Of a stretch of 57,840 nucleotides of DNA, positions 40,687 to 48,571 are shown piece by piece; within the stretch, counting starts at the first letter, position 1; each line of letters starts with the position of its first letter. This DNA comes from Mycobacterium sp. 1274761.0 (GTDB taxonomy: Bacteria; Actinomycetota; Actinomycetes; Mycobacteriales; Mycobacteriaceae). The stretch covers positions 1 to 57,840 of the forward strand of contig NZ_LZMC01000049.1 of assembly GCF_001668615.1 (NCBI RefSeq). Reading direction: 5' to 3'. The notes under the pieces were generated by a model, which was given only the letters and a program-made list of their open reading frames with translations, did no database searches and was not told the DNA's origin. A program made the translations under genes and the position numbers.

Positions 40687-41235
40687 TCAGCCCGGCGTGT
40701 TGCCGATCAGCTCGACGCCGTTGCCGTTCCACCGGAACTTCACGATGCTGTCCAGGCCCGGCGTTCCGTTCGAGTACACCAGCGCGACGGTGTCACCGGT
40801 GCTTTCCGACGGCGCGATGCTGTTGAACCCGTAGGTGTCGGGCACCCCGGTCGGGATGAATTTGCCGAGGTGAAAGAGCACCGCACGGGTGTTGGGATTC
40901 TCGGCGTTGGTGTTGGCCTTGATGATGACCGCCGACAGCTGCGCGCATTCGTTGTAGGTACCGGCCAGCGGCTCGGGACTCCATGCCTGCCCGCTGCGCG
41001 GGTCGCGCGGTAGTTCGGCGACGGCCTTGGTGATCTCGGGTGCGGCAAGGTTGACCGCGCACGGATCGGGTGCGGGCGCTGCTGGGGCAGCGGTGGACGC
41101 AGGCGCGGCCGTTGCCGACGCGGGCGCGGCGGCGGTCGTCGTCGCGTCGGGCGTCTTGGAAACCGTCGAATCGCCCGAGCCGCAGCCGGACAACAACGCA
41201 ACGCCCGCCGCGGCAGCGGTGAGGACCCATTTCAC
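40687..41235 (-). CDS. lprE: lipoprotein LprE
   Basis: A 182-residue lipoprotein: signal peptide with lipobox LLSGC (C18), a 35-residue Ala/Thr/Pro linker, then an LppP/LprE domain (CAVNLAAPEITKAVAEL, GTYNECAQLSAVIIK, LFHLGKFIPTGVPDTYGF). Corresponds to Rv1252c. Function unknown; M. tuberculosis LprE has been linked to host immune modulation (family knowledge). GTG 41235 follows TACGGT by 8 bp, suggesting a leaderless mRNA, and an inverted repeat GCGCAC-N6-GTGCGC (41240-41257) overlaps that -10. Convergent with tetR. Confidence 0.88.
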   Translation of the reverse strand: MKWVLTAAAAGVALLSGCGSGDSTVSKTPDATTTAAAPASATAAPASTAAPAAPAPDPCAVNLAAPEITKAVAELPRDPRSGQAWSPEPLAGTYNECAQLSAVIIKANTNAENPNTRAVLFHLGKFIPTGVPDTYGFNSIAPSESTGDTVALVYSNGTPGLDSIVKFRWNGNGVELIGNTPG

Positions 41236-41323
41236 AATTGCGCACCGTACCGTGCGCTCCGGCGAGGATCGGGCAGGCAGCGCGGCGGGTCGAGCAGGTC
41301 GAGGCCACTAGACTGGCAATCCC

Positions 41324-42997
41324 ATGACGCCGTCCGACCCCGACGCGCCGGAAGCGCAAACCACATTCGCCGACCTGCAGATTCACCCCGCGGTGCTGCA
41401 GGCGGTCACCGATGTGGGGTACGAAACGCCGTCGGCGATCCAGGCGGCGACCATCCCCGCGATGATGGCGGGCTCCGACGTCGTCGGCCTCGCGCAGACG
41501 GGAACCGGCAAGACGGCGGCGTTCGCGATCCCGATCCTGTCGAAGATCGACACGGCCGACAAGACCACGCAGGCGCTGGTGCTGGCGCCGACGCGGGAAC
41601 TGGCGCTTCAAGTCGCCGAGGCGTTCAGCCGCTACGGCGCAAAGCTGTCGGTGAACGTGCTGCCGATCTACGGCGGCGCCTCCTACGGGCCGCAGTTGGC
41701 GGGGCTCAAGCGCGGCGCGCAGGTGGTGGTCGGCACGCCGGGCCGGGTCATCGACCATCTGGAGAAGGGCAGCCTCGACCTCACGCACCTCGACTATCTG
41801 GTGCTCGACGAGGCCGACGAGATGCTGCAGATGGGGTTCGCAGAGGACGTCGAACGCATCCTTGCCGACACTCCCGAGTACAAGCAGGTCGCGCTGTTCT
41901 CGGCGACCATGCCGCCGGCCATCCGCAAGATCACCTCGAAGTACCTGCACGATCCGGTCGAGGTGACGGTCAAGGCCAAAACCCAGACCGCCGAGAACAT
42001 CACGCAGCGCTACATCCAGGTCGCCGGTCCGCGGAAGATGGATGCGCTCACCCGTCTGCTCGAGGTCGAGCAGGGCGACGCGATGATCGTGTTCGTCCGC
42101 ACCAAACAAGCCACCGAGGAAGTCGCCGAGCGGCTCAAGGCCCGGGGTTTCGCCGCTGCGGCCATCAACGGCGACATTCCACAGGCGGTGCGTGAGCGCA
42201 CCATCGCAGCGCTCAAGGACGGTTCCATCGACGTGCTGATCGCGACCGACGTCGCCGCGCGGGGACTCGACGTGGAGCGCATCTCGCACGTGGTGAACTA
42301 CGACATCCCGCACGACCCCGAGTCGTATGTGCACCGGATCGGGCGCACCGGTCGGGCCGGCCGGTCGGGCACCGCGCTGCTCTTCGTCACCCCCCGCGAA
42401 CGCCATCTGCTCAAGTCGATCGAGCGGGTCACCCGCCAGAAGCTCGTCGAATCCGAGCTGCCCTCGGTCGAGGACGTCAACGCCCAGCGGGTGGAGAAGT
42501 TCCGCGACTCGATCACCACCGCGTTGGCATCCCCGGGAATCGAGTTGTTCCGCAAGCTGATTGAGGGCTACGAGCGCGACCACGACGTGCCGATGGCCGA
42601 CATCGCCGCCGCGCTGGCGTTGCAGAGCCGCGACGGGGAAGAGTTCTTGATGACCGAACCGCCTCCCGAGCGCCGCCGTAGTCCCGACCGGCGGGGCGAC
42701 GACGGGCCGCCGCGCAAACGCCGAGAGGTCCGCGACGACCTTGCGACCTACCGCATCGCGGTCGGCAAGCGGCACAAGGTGATGCCCGGCGCAATTGTCG
42801 GCGCGATCGCCAACGAAGGCGGCTTGCACAGAAGCGATTTCGGCCACATCACCATCCGGCAGGACTATTCGCTCGTCGAACTTCCCGCCAGGCTGGACAA
42901 AGATACGCTGAGAAAGCTTGGCAAGACACGGATTCAGGGTCAGCTGATCGATCTGCAACCCGACCGCGGGCCGAAGAGGTCGTACCGCACGAGATGA
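41324..42997 (+). CDS. deaD: DEAD-box ATP-dependent RNA helicase DeaD (CsdA)
   Basis: A 557-residue helicase that remodels structured RNA, typically in ribosome assembly and cold adaptation. Motifs in order: Q motif region (GYETPSAIQAATIP), AQTGTGKT, PTRELALQ, GTPGR, VLDEADEM, FSATMP, and in the second domain ATDVAARGLDVE and HRIGRTGRAG. The C-terminal 80 residues form a DbpA/CsdA-like RNA-binding domain (YRIAVGKRHKVMPGAIVGAI). A TAGACT -10 box lies 9 bp before ATG 41324. Its stop overlaps the acyltransferase start (ATGA). Confidence 0.97.
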   Translation: MTPSDPDAPEAQTTFADLQIHPAVLQAVTDVGYETPSAIQAATIPAMMAGSDVVGLAQTGTGKTAAFAIPILSKIDTADKTTQALVLAPTRELALQVAEAFSRYGAKLSVNVLPIYGGASYGPQLAGLKRGAQVVVGTPGRVIDHLEKGSLDLTHLDYLVLDEADEMLQMGFAEDVERILADTPEYKQVALFSATMPPAIRKITSKYLHDPVEVTVKAKTQTAENITQRYIQVAGPRKMDALTRLLEVEQGDAMIVFVRTKQATEEVAERLKARGFAAAAINGDIPQAVRERTIAALKDGSIDVLIATDVAARGLDVERISHVVNYDIPHDPESYVHRIGRTGRAGRSGTALLFVTPRERHLLKSIERVTRQKLVESELPSVEDVNAQRVEKFRDSITTALASPGIELFRKLIEGYERDHDVPMADIAAALALQSRDGEEFLMTEPPPERRRSPDRRGDDGPPRKRREVRDDLATYRIAVGKRHKVMPGAIVGAIANEGGLHRSDFGHITIRQDYSLVELPARLDKDTLRKLGKTRIQGQLIDLQPDRGPKRSYRTR

Positions 42998-44142
42998 CCG
43001 TATCCAAGGGCGTCACAGCGCAGGCCCAGGGCGGGCTCGAATCGGTGGCGGCGCCCGAGCGGGTGGCGTCGCTCACCGGGATCCGCGCAGTGGCCGCGCT
43101 TCTGGTGATGGCGACGCACGCGGCCTATACGACGGGCAAGTACACACACGGCTACGTCGGCCTGGTCTATTCGAGGATGGAGATCGGCGTCCCGATTTTC
43201 TTTGTGCTGTCGGGGCTTCTGCTGTTCGGTCCGTGGGTCAAGTCGGCCGCAGCGGACGGGCCCGCGCCGTCGGTCCGCCGCTACGCGTGGCACCGCGTGC
43301 GCCGCATCATGCCCGCCTATATCGTGACCGTGCTGACGGCCTATCTCGTGTACCACTTCCGCACGGCGGGTCCCAATCCCGGCCACACGTGGATGGGGTT
43401 GTTCCGCAACCTCACCCTCACGCAGATCTACACCGACAACTACCTGTTCTCCTATCTGCACCAGGCGTTGACCCAAATGTGGAGCCTGGCAGTCGAAGTC
43501 GCGTTCTACGCGGTGCTGCCGCTGCTGGCGTGGCTGTTGCTCACGGCATGTCGACGGCGATGGCGGCCGGGACTGATTCTTGCGGGCCTCGTGATTCTGG
43601 CAGCGCTCACCCCGGCGTGGCTGACGCTCGTGCACACCACCGACTTCTTGCCCGACGGCGCGCGGCTGTGGCTGCCCAGTTACCTGGTCTGGTTCGTCGG
43701 GGGGATGCTGCTGGCCGTGCTGCAGCAGTTGGGGATGCGCGCCTACGCGATGGCATGCCTGCCCGTAGCGGTGGTCAGTTACTTCATCATCTCGACGCCG
43801 CTGGGCGGCGAACCGACCACCTCGCCGTCGGAGTTGCGCGAAGCGCTCGCCAAGGCCGGCTTCTACGCGGTGATCGCGACGCTGGTCGTCGCGCCCCTGG
43901 CCCTGCATGACCGCGGCTGGTATGCCAGCCTGCTGGCGAGCCGGCCGATGGTGTTCCTGGGCGAGATCTCGTATGAGATCTTCCTGATCCACCTGCTGAC
44001 GATGGAAATCGTCATGGTGGAGATCCTGCGCTTCCCGATCTACACCGGCTCGATGCCTGCCTTGTTCATCGCCACGTTCGTCGTGACGGTCCCGCTGGCC
44101 TGGCTGCTGCACCGCTTCACCCGCGTCCGCTCGTCGTCGTAG
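42994..44142 (+). CDS. acyltransferase 3 family membrane protein (Rv1254-like)
   Basis: A 382-residue integral membrane protein with about ten helices. The Acyl_transf_3 signature is present near the N-terminus (LTGIRAVAALLVMATHAAY with the catalytic histidine) and GVPIFFVLSGLLLF follows; C-terminal LGEISYEIFLIHLL is also typical. Such enzymes move acyl groups onto extracytoplasmic sugars or lipids; the acceptor is unknown. Starts within the deaD stop. A 59-bp palindrome begins 5 bp after its stop. Confidence 0.9.
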   Translation: MTVSKGVTAQAQGGLESVAAPERVASLTGIRAVAALLVMATHAAYTTGKYTHGYVGLVYSRMEIGVPIFFVLSGLLLFGPWVKSAAADGPAPSVRRYAWHRVRRIMPAYIVTVLTAYLVYHFRTAGPNPGHTWMGLFRNLTLTQIYTDNYLFSYLHQALTQMWSLAVEVAFYAVLPLLAWLLLTACRRRWRPGLILAGLVILAALTPAWLTLVHTTDFLPDGARLWLPSYLVWFVGGMLLAVLQQLGMRAYAMACLPVAVVSYFIISTPLGGEPTTSPSELREALAKAGFYAVIATLVVAPLALHDRGWYASLLASRPMVFLGEISYEIFLIHLLTMEIVMVEILRFPIYTGSMPALFIATFVVTVPLAWLLHRFTRVRSSS

Positions 44143-44146
44143 CCCC

Positions 44147-44205
44147 GCGAAACGGAATTCCAGCACGCCTTCACTCGCACTTTCAGTGCTGGAATTCCGT
44201 TTCGG
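44147..44205. repeat. 59-bp dispersed palindromic element, copy 3 (inverted)
   Basis: Left arm 44147-44166 equals the consensus GCGAAACGGAATTCCAGCAC; right arm 44186-44205 matches its complement with one change. The 19-nt loop, read on the minus strand, is TGAAAGTGCGAGTGAAGGC, which shares AAAGTGCGAGT with copy 2, so this copy is inserted in the opposite orientation. It separates the acyltransferase from the iron-regulated gene on the same strand. Confidence 0.88.
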
Positions 44206-44224
44206 GTGAGGGCCCGCTACGACA

Positions 44225-44243
44225 TTAGGTTAGGTTACGCTTC
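44225..44243 (+). promoter_or_regulatory. IdeR-type iron box and leaderless promoter
   Basis: TTAGGTTAGGTTACGCTTC matches the DtxR/IdeR consensus TTAGGTTAGGCTAACCTAA at the first ten bases and about 14 of 19 overall. It overlaps the -10 box TACGCT (44236-44241), which lies 6 bp before ATG 44248. Iron-loaded IdeR bound here would block transcription. Confidence 0.7.
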
Positions 44244-44247
44244 CCTA

Positions 44248-44964
44248 ATGACTGATCAAAGGGCGTCGCGCGGTCTCGAAGGTGTGCTCGTCAAGCTGTG
44301 GCGGGGTGGCGACTATCAGATGACGGTGACCGGCCGCACCGAGATCACGGCCAACTACCTTCGCCTGCACTTCAACGCCAAGGAGCTGCTCACCGACCGC
44401 GACATCCACCCGACGATGTGGATCCGCGGCTGGTTTCCCGACGGCGCGAAGTCTCATCAACGGGGTTACACCCTGGTCAACCCCGATCCGGCGACCGGGA
44501 CTGTCGACATCGACTTCGCCATGCACGAGGGCATCGCCACGCGGTGGGCGCGCGTGGCGATGCCGGGCGACGTGCTCGAGGTGACGGTGCTCGGCAGCAA
44601 TTTCTCGCTGCCCGAACCGGCCCCTGCGGGCTACCTGATCGTCGGGGATGCCGCGTCGCTGCCCGCCATCAACTCGCTGCTCGAGGCCATCGGGGACACG
44701 CCGGCGCGGGTGTTCCTCGAATCGGCTCACGACGACGACCGCGAGCTGCCGATCGTCCGAGACACCAACGTCGTGTGGGTGGACCGCAAGAACGAGGGCG
44801 AGGCGCTGGTGCAGGCGGTCAGCTCGTCGGCCTTCGACGCCGCTGACCACTTCGGCTGGGTCGCCTGCGACAACCGGACCACCCGCGCTGTCTCGAAGAT
44901 CTTCCGGGAGGAGTACAAGATCCCGCGCAAATCTATTAAGGCGCAAGCCTATTGGGTGTCTTGA
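44248..44964 (+). CDS. siderophore-interacting protein (flavin-dependent ferric-siderophore reductase)
   Basis: A 238-residue SIP-family flavoprotein. N-terminal FAD-binding barrel with HQRGYTLVNPDP (the RxYT flavin motif) and a C-terminal NAD(P)H-binding lobe (YLIVGDAASLPAINSLLEAI in part). These enzymes reduce Fe(III)-siderophores such as carboxymycobactin to release iron in the cytoplasm. ATG 44248 is placed immediately after a -10 box with no leader, and an iron box overlaps the promoter, so expression should rise under iron limitation. No siderophore genes are adjacent. Confidence 0.9.
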   Translation: MTDQRASRGLEGVLVKLWRGGDYQMTVTGRTEITANYLRLHFNAKELLTDRDIHPTMWIRGWFPDGAKSHQRGYTLVNPDPATGTVDIDFAMHEGIATRWARVAMPGDVLEVTVLGSNFSLPEPAPAGYLIVGDAASLPAINSLLEAIGDTPARVFLESAHDDDRELPIVRDTNVVWVDRKNEGEALVQAVSSSAFDAADHFGWVACDNRTTRAVSKIFREEYKIPRKSIKAQAYWVS

Positions 44965-44974
44965 CGGCCTGCGG

Positions 44975-45559
44975 CTAGCTCGTTTCGGAGGTCGCCGGCA
45001 CTACCATCGGCACCACGAACTGCTCGATCATCGCCCGCTCGTCGGCCTCGTCGAGGCCAGGGAACACCAGGAGTGACGTCATCACCCGCACGAGCCAACG
45101 GGCCTTGCGCTCGACCACCTCGGGGTCATCAGGCCCCATCGACACCAGAAACGCTTCGGTGAGGGCCTTGACCACCTGTGACTGCTCGGCGATCTCGGCG
45201 CCGATCGGCCGCTGGGTGGTGACGAACCACGATGACAGCGCGGGGCTTTCGCGGACATTGCGCAGCGACGAAATCATGCCCTCGATGAGCCGCTCGCGCG
45301 GTTCCTCGACGCCGCTGAGCTGATCGGTCATCTGGTGAAACAGCCGATAGCTCTCGCGGTGAACGTACGCGGTGTAGAGCGCGTCGCGGTTCTCGAAGTA
45401 CCGGTACAGCGTCGCGCGCGAACACCCTGCGGCCTTGGCGATTTCGTGCATGCCGACGGTCGCCGCGTCCTGCCGCGCGAACAGTGCGTCCGCGGCGTCG
45501 AGGATGCGGTCGGCGGCCACTTCCGTGCGGCGGCCGCCCAGCCAGTCGCTGCCCGCCAC
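44975..45559 (-). CDS. TetR family regulator adjacent to cyp130 (Rv1255c-like)
   Basis: A 194-residue regulator with helix-turn-helix in residues 12-60 (AADRILDAADALFARQ, VGMHEIAKAAGCSRATLYRYF). GTG 45559 shares its G with the cyp130 stop (TAGTG), so the two are translationally coupled; longer upstream frames run inside cyp130 and are not credible. It probably controls cyp130, whose promoter contains an 18-bp palindrome. Ligand unknown. Confidence 0.9.
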   Translation of the reverse strand: MAGSDWLGGRRTEVAADRILDAADALFARQDAATVGMHEIAKAAGCSRATLYRYFENRDALYTAYVHRESYRLFHQMTDQLSGVEEPRERLIEGMISSLRNVRESPALSSWFVTTQRPIGAEIAEQSQVVKALTEAFLVSMGPDDPEVVERKARWLVRVMTSLLVFPGLDEADERAMIEQFVVPMVVPATSETS

Positions 45560-46800
45560 TACGCGACCACCCGGAATGGGACCGACAGCGGCCTGCGGAC
45601 GTAACTGCCGCCCGCCCAGACCACCTTGGGCATGTCCACCTCGAAGTCGGGGCAGCGGGCCAGCAGTTCGGTCAGCGCGATGCGCGACTGCATCCTGGCC
45701 GCAGCGGCGCCGAGACAAAAGTGCGCACCGTGGCTGAACGTCAAGATGTTGCGCGGCCTCCGGCGGATATCGAGTTCGCCTGCGTCCGCGCCATATTCGC
45801 GCTCGTCGCGGTTGGCCGACCCGTAGAGCAGCAGCACCTTGCGCCCGGCGGGGATGGTGGTGTTGCCGATGCGCACATCGCGAGTCGTAGTGCGGGCCAG
45901 CCCCTGCACCGGCGAGGTCAGCCGCAACAGCTCGTCGACCGCATCGGTTATCAGCTCCGGATGATTGATCAGCAGCCGGCGCTGATCGGGCCGCTGGTGC
46001 AACAGCTGCACCGCGCCGCCGAGCATCCCGGTGGTGGTGTCGTTGCCGCCGGTGACCATCGTGAACGTGAACGCGAGGATCGAGAGCATCCCGGCCATGT
46101 CCCCGTCGGCGCCGACGCCCGCGGCAACGAGATGCGACACCGTATCGTCCTCGGGTTCGCGCCTGCGCCGTTCGATCAGCTGGGTGAAGTACGCCATCAT
46201 CGACGCGACCGCTTCACCGGCGGAGACTGCGGCTTCGGCGAAACCGGTGGACTCCGAATTCGCGGCGACGATCGCCTCGGTCCAGCCGTCGAACTGTTCG
46301 CGGTCCTCCTCTGGCACGCCGAGGTAGTGCGCGACGACCATCGACGGCAGCGGCTTGAACAACTCGGCGACGATGTCGCCGCCCCCGGCGGTCCGCAGCC
46401 GCTCCAGGCGTTCCACCACGAACCGCCGCACGGCGGGCTCGACGGCCTCTACCTGACGCGGCGTGAAGCCGCGCGACACCAGCTTGCGGAATTCGGTGTG
46501 CCTCGGCGGATCCTGCATCACGAACGGCGGGTTGTCGGCCAGGCCAATCATCTCCAGCTCGCCGTAGTTCACCGTGAGCCCCTGAGCCGAGGAGAACGTC
46601 TCGTGGTCGCGGGCGGCGCCCCACACGTCGGCGTGGCGGCTCAGCACCCAGTAATCGTGGTGGGGGCGGTCGGCGGGGACAACGTGGTGAACGGGATCCT
46701 TATCGCGCAGGGCCTGGTACATCGGCCAGGGGTCGGCCCACGTCTCCGCGGTGGCGAGTTCGAACCGAGCAGGCGTGCGGTGAGACACAGCAGCGGTCAT
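45559..46800 (-). CDS. cyp130: cytochrome P450 CYP130
   Basis: A 413-residue P450 closely resembling Rv1256c (405 residues) over its whole length. I-helix TGGNDTT, K-helix ExxR (DELLRL), heme loop FSHGAHFCLGAAAARM. M. tuberculosis CYP130 binds azoles and N-demethylates arylamine compounds in vitro; its natural substrate is unknown. Seven or so extra residues sit at the N-terminus relative to M. tuberculosis. Leaderless ATG 46800 directly follows a strong promoter. Confidence 0.94.
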   Translation of the reverse strand: MTAAVSHRTPARFELATAETWADPWPMYQALRDKDPVHHVVPADRPHHDYWVLSRHADVWGAARDHETFSSAQGLTVNYGELEMIGLADNPPFVMQDPPRHTEFRKLVSRGFTPRQVEAVEPAVRRFVVERLERLRTAGGGDIVAELFKPLPSMVVAHYLGVPEEDREQFDGWTEAIVAANSESTGFAEAAVSAGEAVASMMAYFTQLIERRRREPEDDTVSHLVAAGVGADGDMAGMLSILAFTFTMVTGGNDTTTGMLGGAVQLLHQRPDQRRLLINHPELITDAVDELLRLTSPVQGLARTTTRDVRIGNTTIPAGRKVLLLYGSANRDEREYGADAGELDIRRRPRNILTFSHGAHFCLGAAAARMQSRIALTELLARCPDFEVDMPKVVWAGGSYVRRPLSVPFRVVA

Positions 46801-46836
46801 GTCTTATGCGTACGACACAACCCCATACTCTGTCAA
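46800..46836 (-). promoter_or_regulatory. cyp130 leaderless promoter with overlapping palindrome
   Basis: On the minus strand TTGACA (46831-46836), an 18-bp spacer and TACGCA (46807-46812) lie 6 bp before the ATG. The imperfect palindrome TGTCTTA-TGCG-TACGACA (46800-46817) covers the -10 and start codon, a natural place for the co-transcribed TetR to bind. Confidence 0.6.
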
Positions 46837-46871
46837 CTACATCGGCTGATTTTTCTCAAATCGCCTTGTTC

Positions 46872-48233
46872 TCAGATCGCCGCGCCGGGATTCAGGATGT
46901 TGTCGGGGTCGAGCGCCTGCTTGATGCGGCGGTTGAGCTCCATCACCTCGGGGCCCACCTGGTCTTCCAGCCAGGGCCGTTTCAACCTGCCGACGCCATG
47001 CTCACCGGTGATGGTGCCGCCGAGGCCGATCGCCAGATCCATGATCTCGCCGAACGCGCGCTCGGCGCGCTCGGCCATCGCGGCGTCGGCGGGGTCGTAC
47101 ACGATCAGCGGATGGGTGTTGCCGTCGCCGGCGTGGGCGATGACCGAGATCATCACGTCACGGTCGGCGGCGATGCGCTCGACGCCGCTGACCAGATCGC
47201 CGATCCGCGGCAGCGGCACACCGACGTCCTCGAGCAGCAGCGTGCCCTTGGCTTCCACCGCGGGGATCGCGAAGCGCCGGGCGGCCACGAACGCTTCGCC
47301 CTCGTCGGGGTCGTCGGTGGAGAACACGTCGGTTGCACCGTTCTCCCCGAACACCGAGGCGATCCGTTCGGCGTCCTCGGCTGCTGACCGTCCACGTTCG
47401 TCGGAGCCGGCCAGAAGCAGGGCCGCCGCATCGCGGTCCAGCCCCATCTTCAGCTTGTCCTCGACGGCGTTGATGGCCACGGCGTCCATGAACTCGAGCA
47501 TCGACGGCCGCATCTGGCAGGCCACGCCGAGCACCGCGTCGGTGGCCGCCTCAACCGTGGCGAAGTTGGCCACCACCGTGGCCGACCGGTGCTGCTTGGG
47601 CAGCAGCCGCAGCGTGATCTCCGTGACGATGCCGAGTGTTCCTTCGCTGCCGACGAACAGCTTGGTCAAGCTAAGGCCTGCAACGTCTTTCACCCTCGGG
47701 CCGCCGACGCGCACCGCTCTTCCGTCGGCCAGCACCACCTGCAGGCCCATGACATAGTCGGTGGTGACGCCGTACTTGACGCAGCACAATCCGCCGGCGT
47801 TGGTGGCGATGTTGCCTCCGATGCTGCAGATCTCGAACGACGACGGGTCCGGCGGGTACCACAGATCATGTTCGGCGGCAGCCTTTTTCACCTCGGCGTT
47901 GAAGAGGCCCGGCTGGCAGACCGCGGTGCGGGTGACGGGGTCGACGGTGATGTCTCGCATCCTCTCCGTCGACAGGACGATGCCGTCGTCGAGCGCGGTG
48001 GCCCCGCCCGACAGGCCGCTGCCCGCGCCCCGAGGAACCACGGGAATCCGGTGGGTGCCAGCCCACCGCATGATGGTCTGCACGTGCTCGGTGGTCAACG
48101 GCCGCACCACCGCCAGCGGCTTGCCCGCCGAAGGGTCGAGCGCACGGTCCTGCCGATAGCCCTCGGTGATGGCCGGGTCGGTGATGACCATGCCGTCGGG
48201 CAGGTCGGCGGTCAGGCTGTCGAGAACGCTCAC
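46872..48233 (-). CDS. FAD-linked oxidase, D-lactate/glycolate dehydrogenase GlcD type (Rv1257c-like)
   Basis: A 453-residue VAO-family flavoprotein: PRGAGSGLSGGATAL, SSFEICSIGGNIATNAGG (FAD binding), FVGSEGTLGIVTEITLRLL, and the C-terminal AHAGDGNTHPLIVY (metal histidines) with GTITGEHGVGRLKRPWL. GTG 48233 lies 9 bp after the stop of a lactate-permease remnant, suggesting an ancestral lactate uptake and oxidation operon. Paralogue of the gene at 33030. Confidence 0.9.
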   Translation of the reverse strand: MSVLDSLTADLPDGMVITDPAITEGYRQDRALDPSAGKPLAVVRPLTTEHVQTIMRWAGTHRIPVVPRGAGSGLSGGATALDDGIVLSTERMRDITVDPVTRTAVCQPGLFNAEVKKAAAEHDLWYPPDPSSFEICSIGGNIATNAGGLCCVKYGVTTDYVMGLQVVLADGRAVRVGGPRVKDVAGLSLTKLFVGSEGTLGIVTEITLRLLPKQHRSATVVANFATVEAATDAVLGVACQMRPSMLEFMDAVAINAVEDKLKMGLDRDAAALLLAGSDERGRSAAEDAERIASVFGENGATDVFSTDDPDEGEAFVAARRFAIPAVEAKGTLLLEDVGVPLPRIGDLVSGVERIAADRDVMISVIAHAGDGNTHPLIVYDPADAAMAERAERAFGEIMDLAIGLGGTITGEHGVGRLKRPWLEDQVGPEVMELNRRIKQALDPDNILNPGAAI

Positions 48234-48242
48234 TCTTCGATG

Positions 48243-48518
48243 CTACGAGTTACCGAGGCACCGTATGACCACGCGGCGGAAGATGTCGCCCTCCTTGCCG
48301 TTCATGCCCACGGCGGCCGCGGCGATGGCCAGGTTCTGCGGCATCCCGTAGACGAGTACGGCGACCGCAATGGCCACGGCGAGCGAGATCAGCGACGCCA
48401 CCCACGCGGTGACTCTGACGACGCCGAGCAGGACGAACAACAACAGCAGCGGTATCGCCGCAACCAGCGAACTCCACGCCAGCGAATGGCCGACCGGATC
48501 GAGAACTTGCTGGTACAC
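48243..48518 (-). pseudogene. L-lactate permease (LctP/LldP) remnant with large internal deletion
   Basis: A 91-codon open frame. Residues 1-68 (MYQQVLDPVGHSLAWSSLVA, IPLLLLFVLLGVVRVTAWVA) match the N-terminus of LctP-family lactate permeases, which are normally about 530-560 residues. From about residue 69 the text changes to AAAAVGMNGKEGDIFRRVV, which resembles the C-terminal KEGDLFR region of the same family. The middle (about 430 residues, nearly all membrane helices) and the last helix are missing. GTG 48518 keeps its GAGGTG ribosome site. It cannot be a functional transporter, though a short membrane peptide may still be made. Confidence 0.75.
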
Positions 48519-48571
48519 GAACGCACCTCGGTGTTCACTATGAGGTCTGCGTCACCCCGAGTACCCCAACA

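Noticed and set aside
45484..47757. 757-codon plus-strand frame opposite cyp130 and the FAD oxidase
   Set aside because: Crosses three real genes and their intergenic gaps on the other strand; no domain signal.
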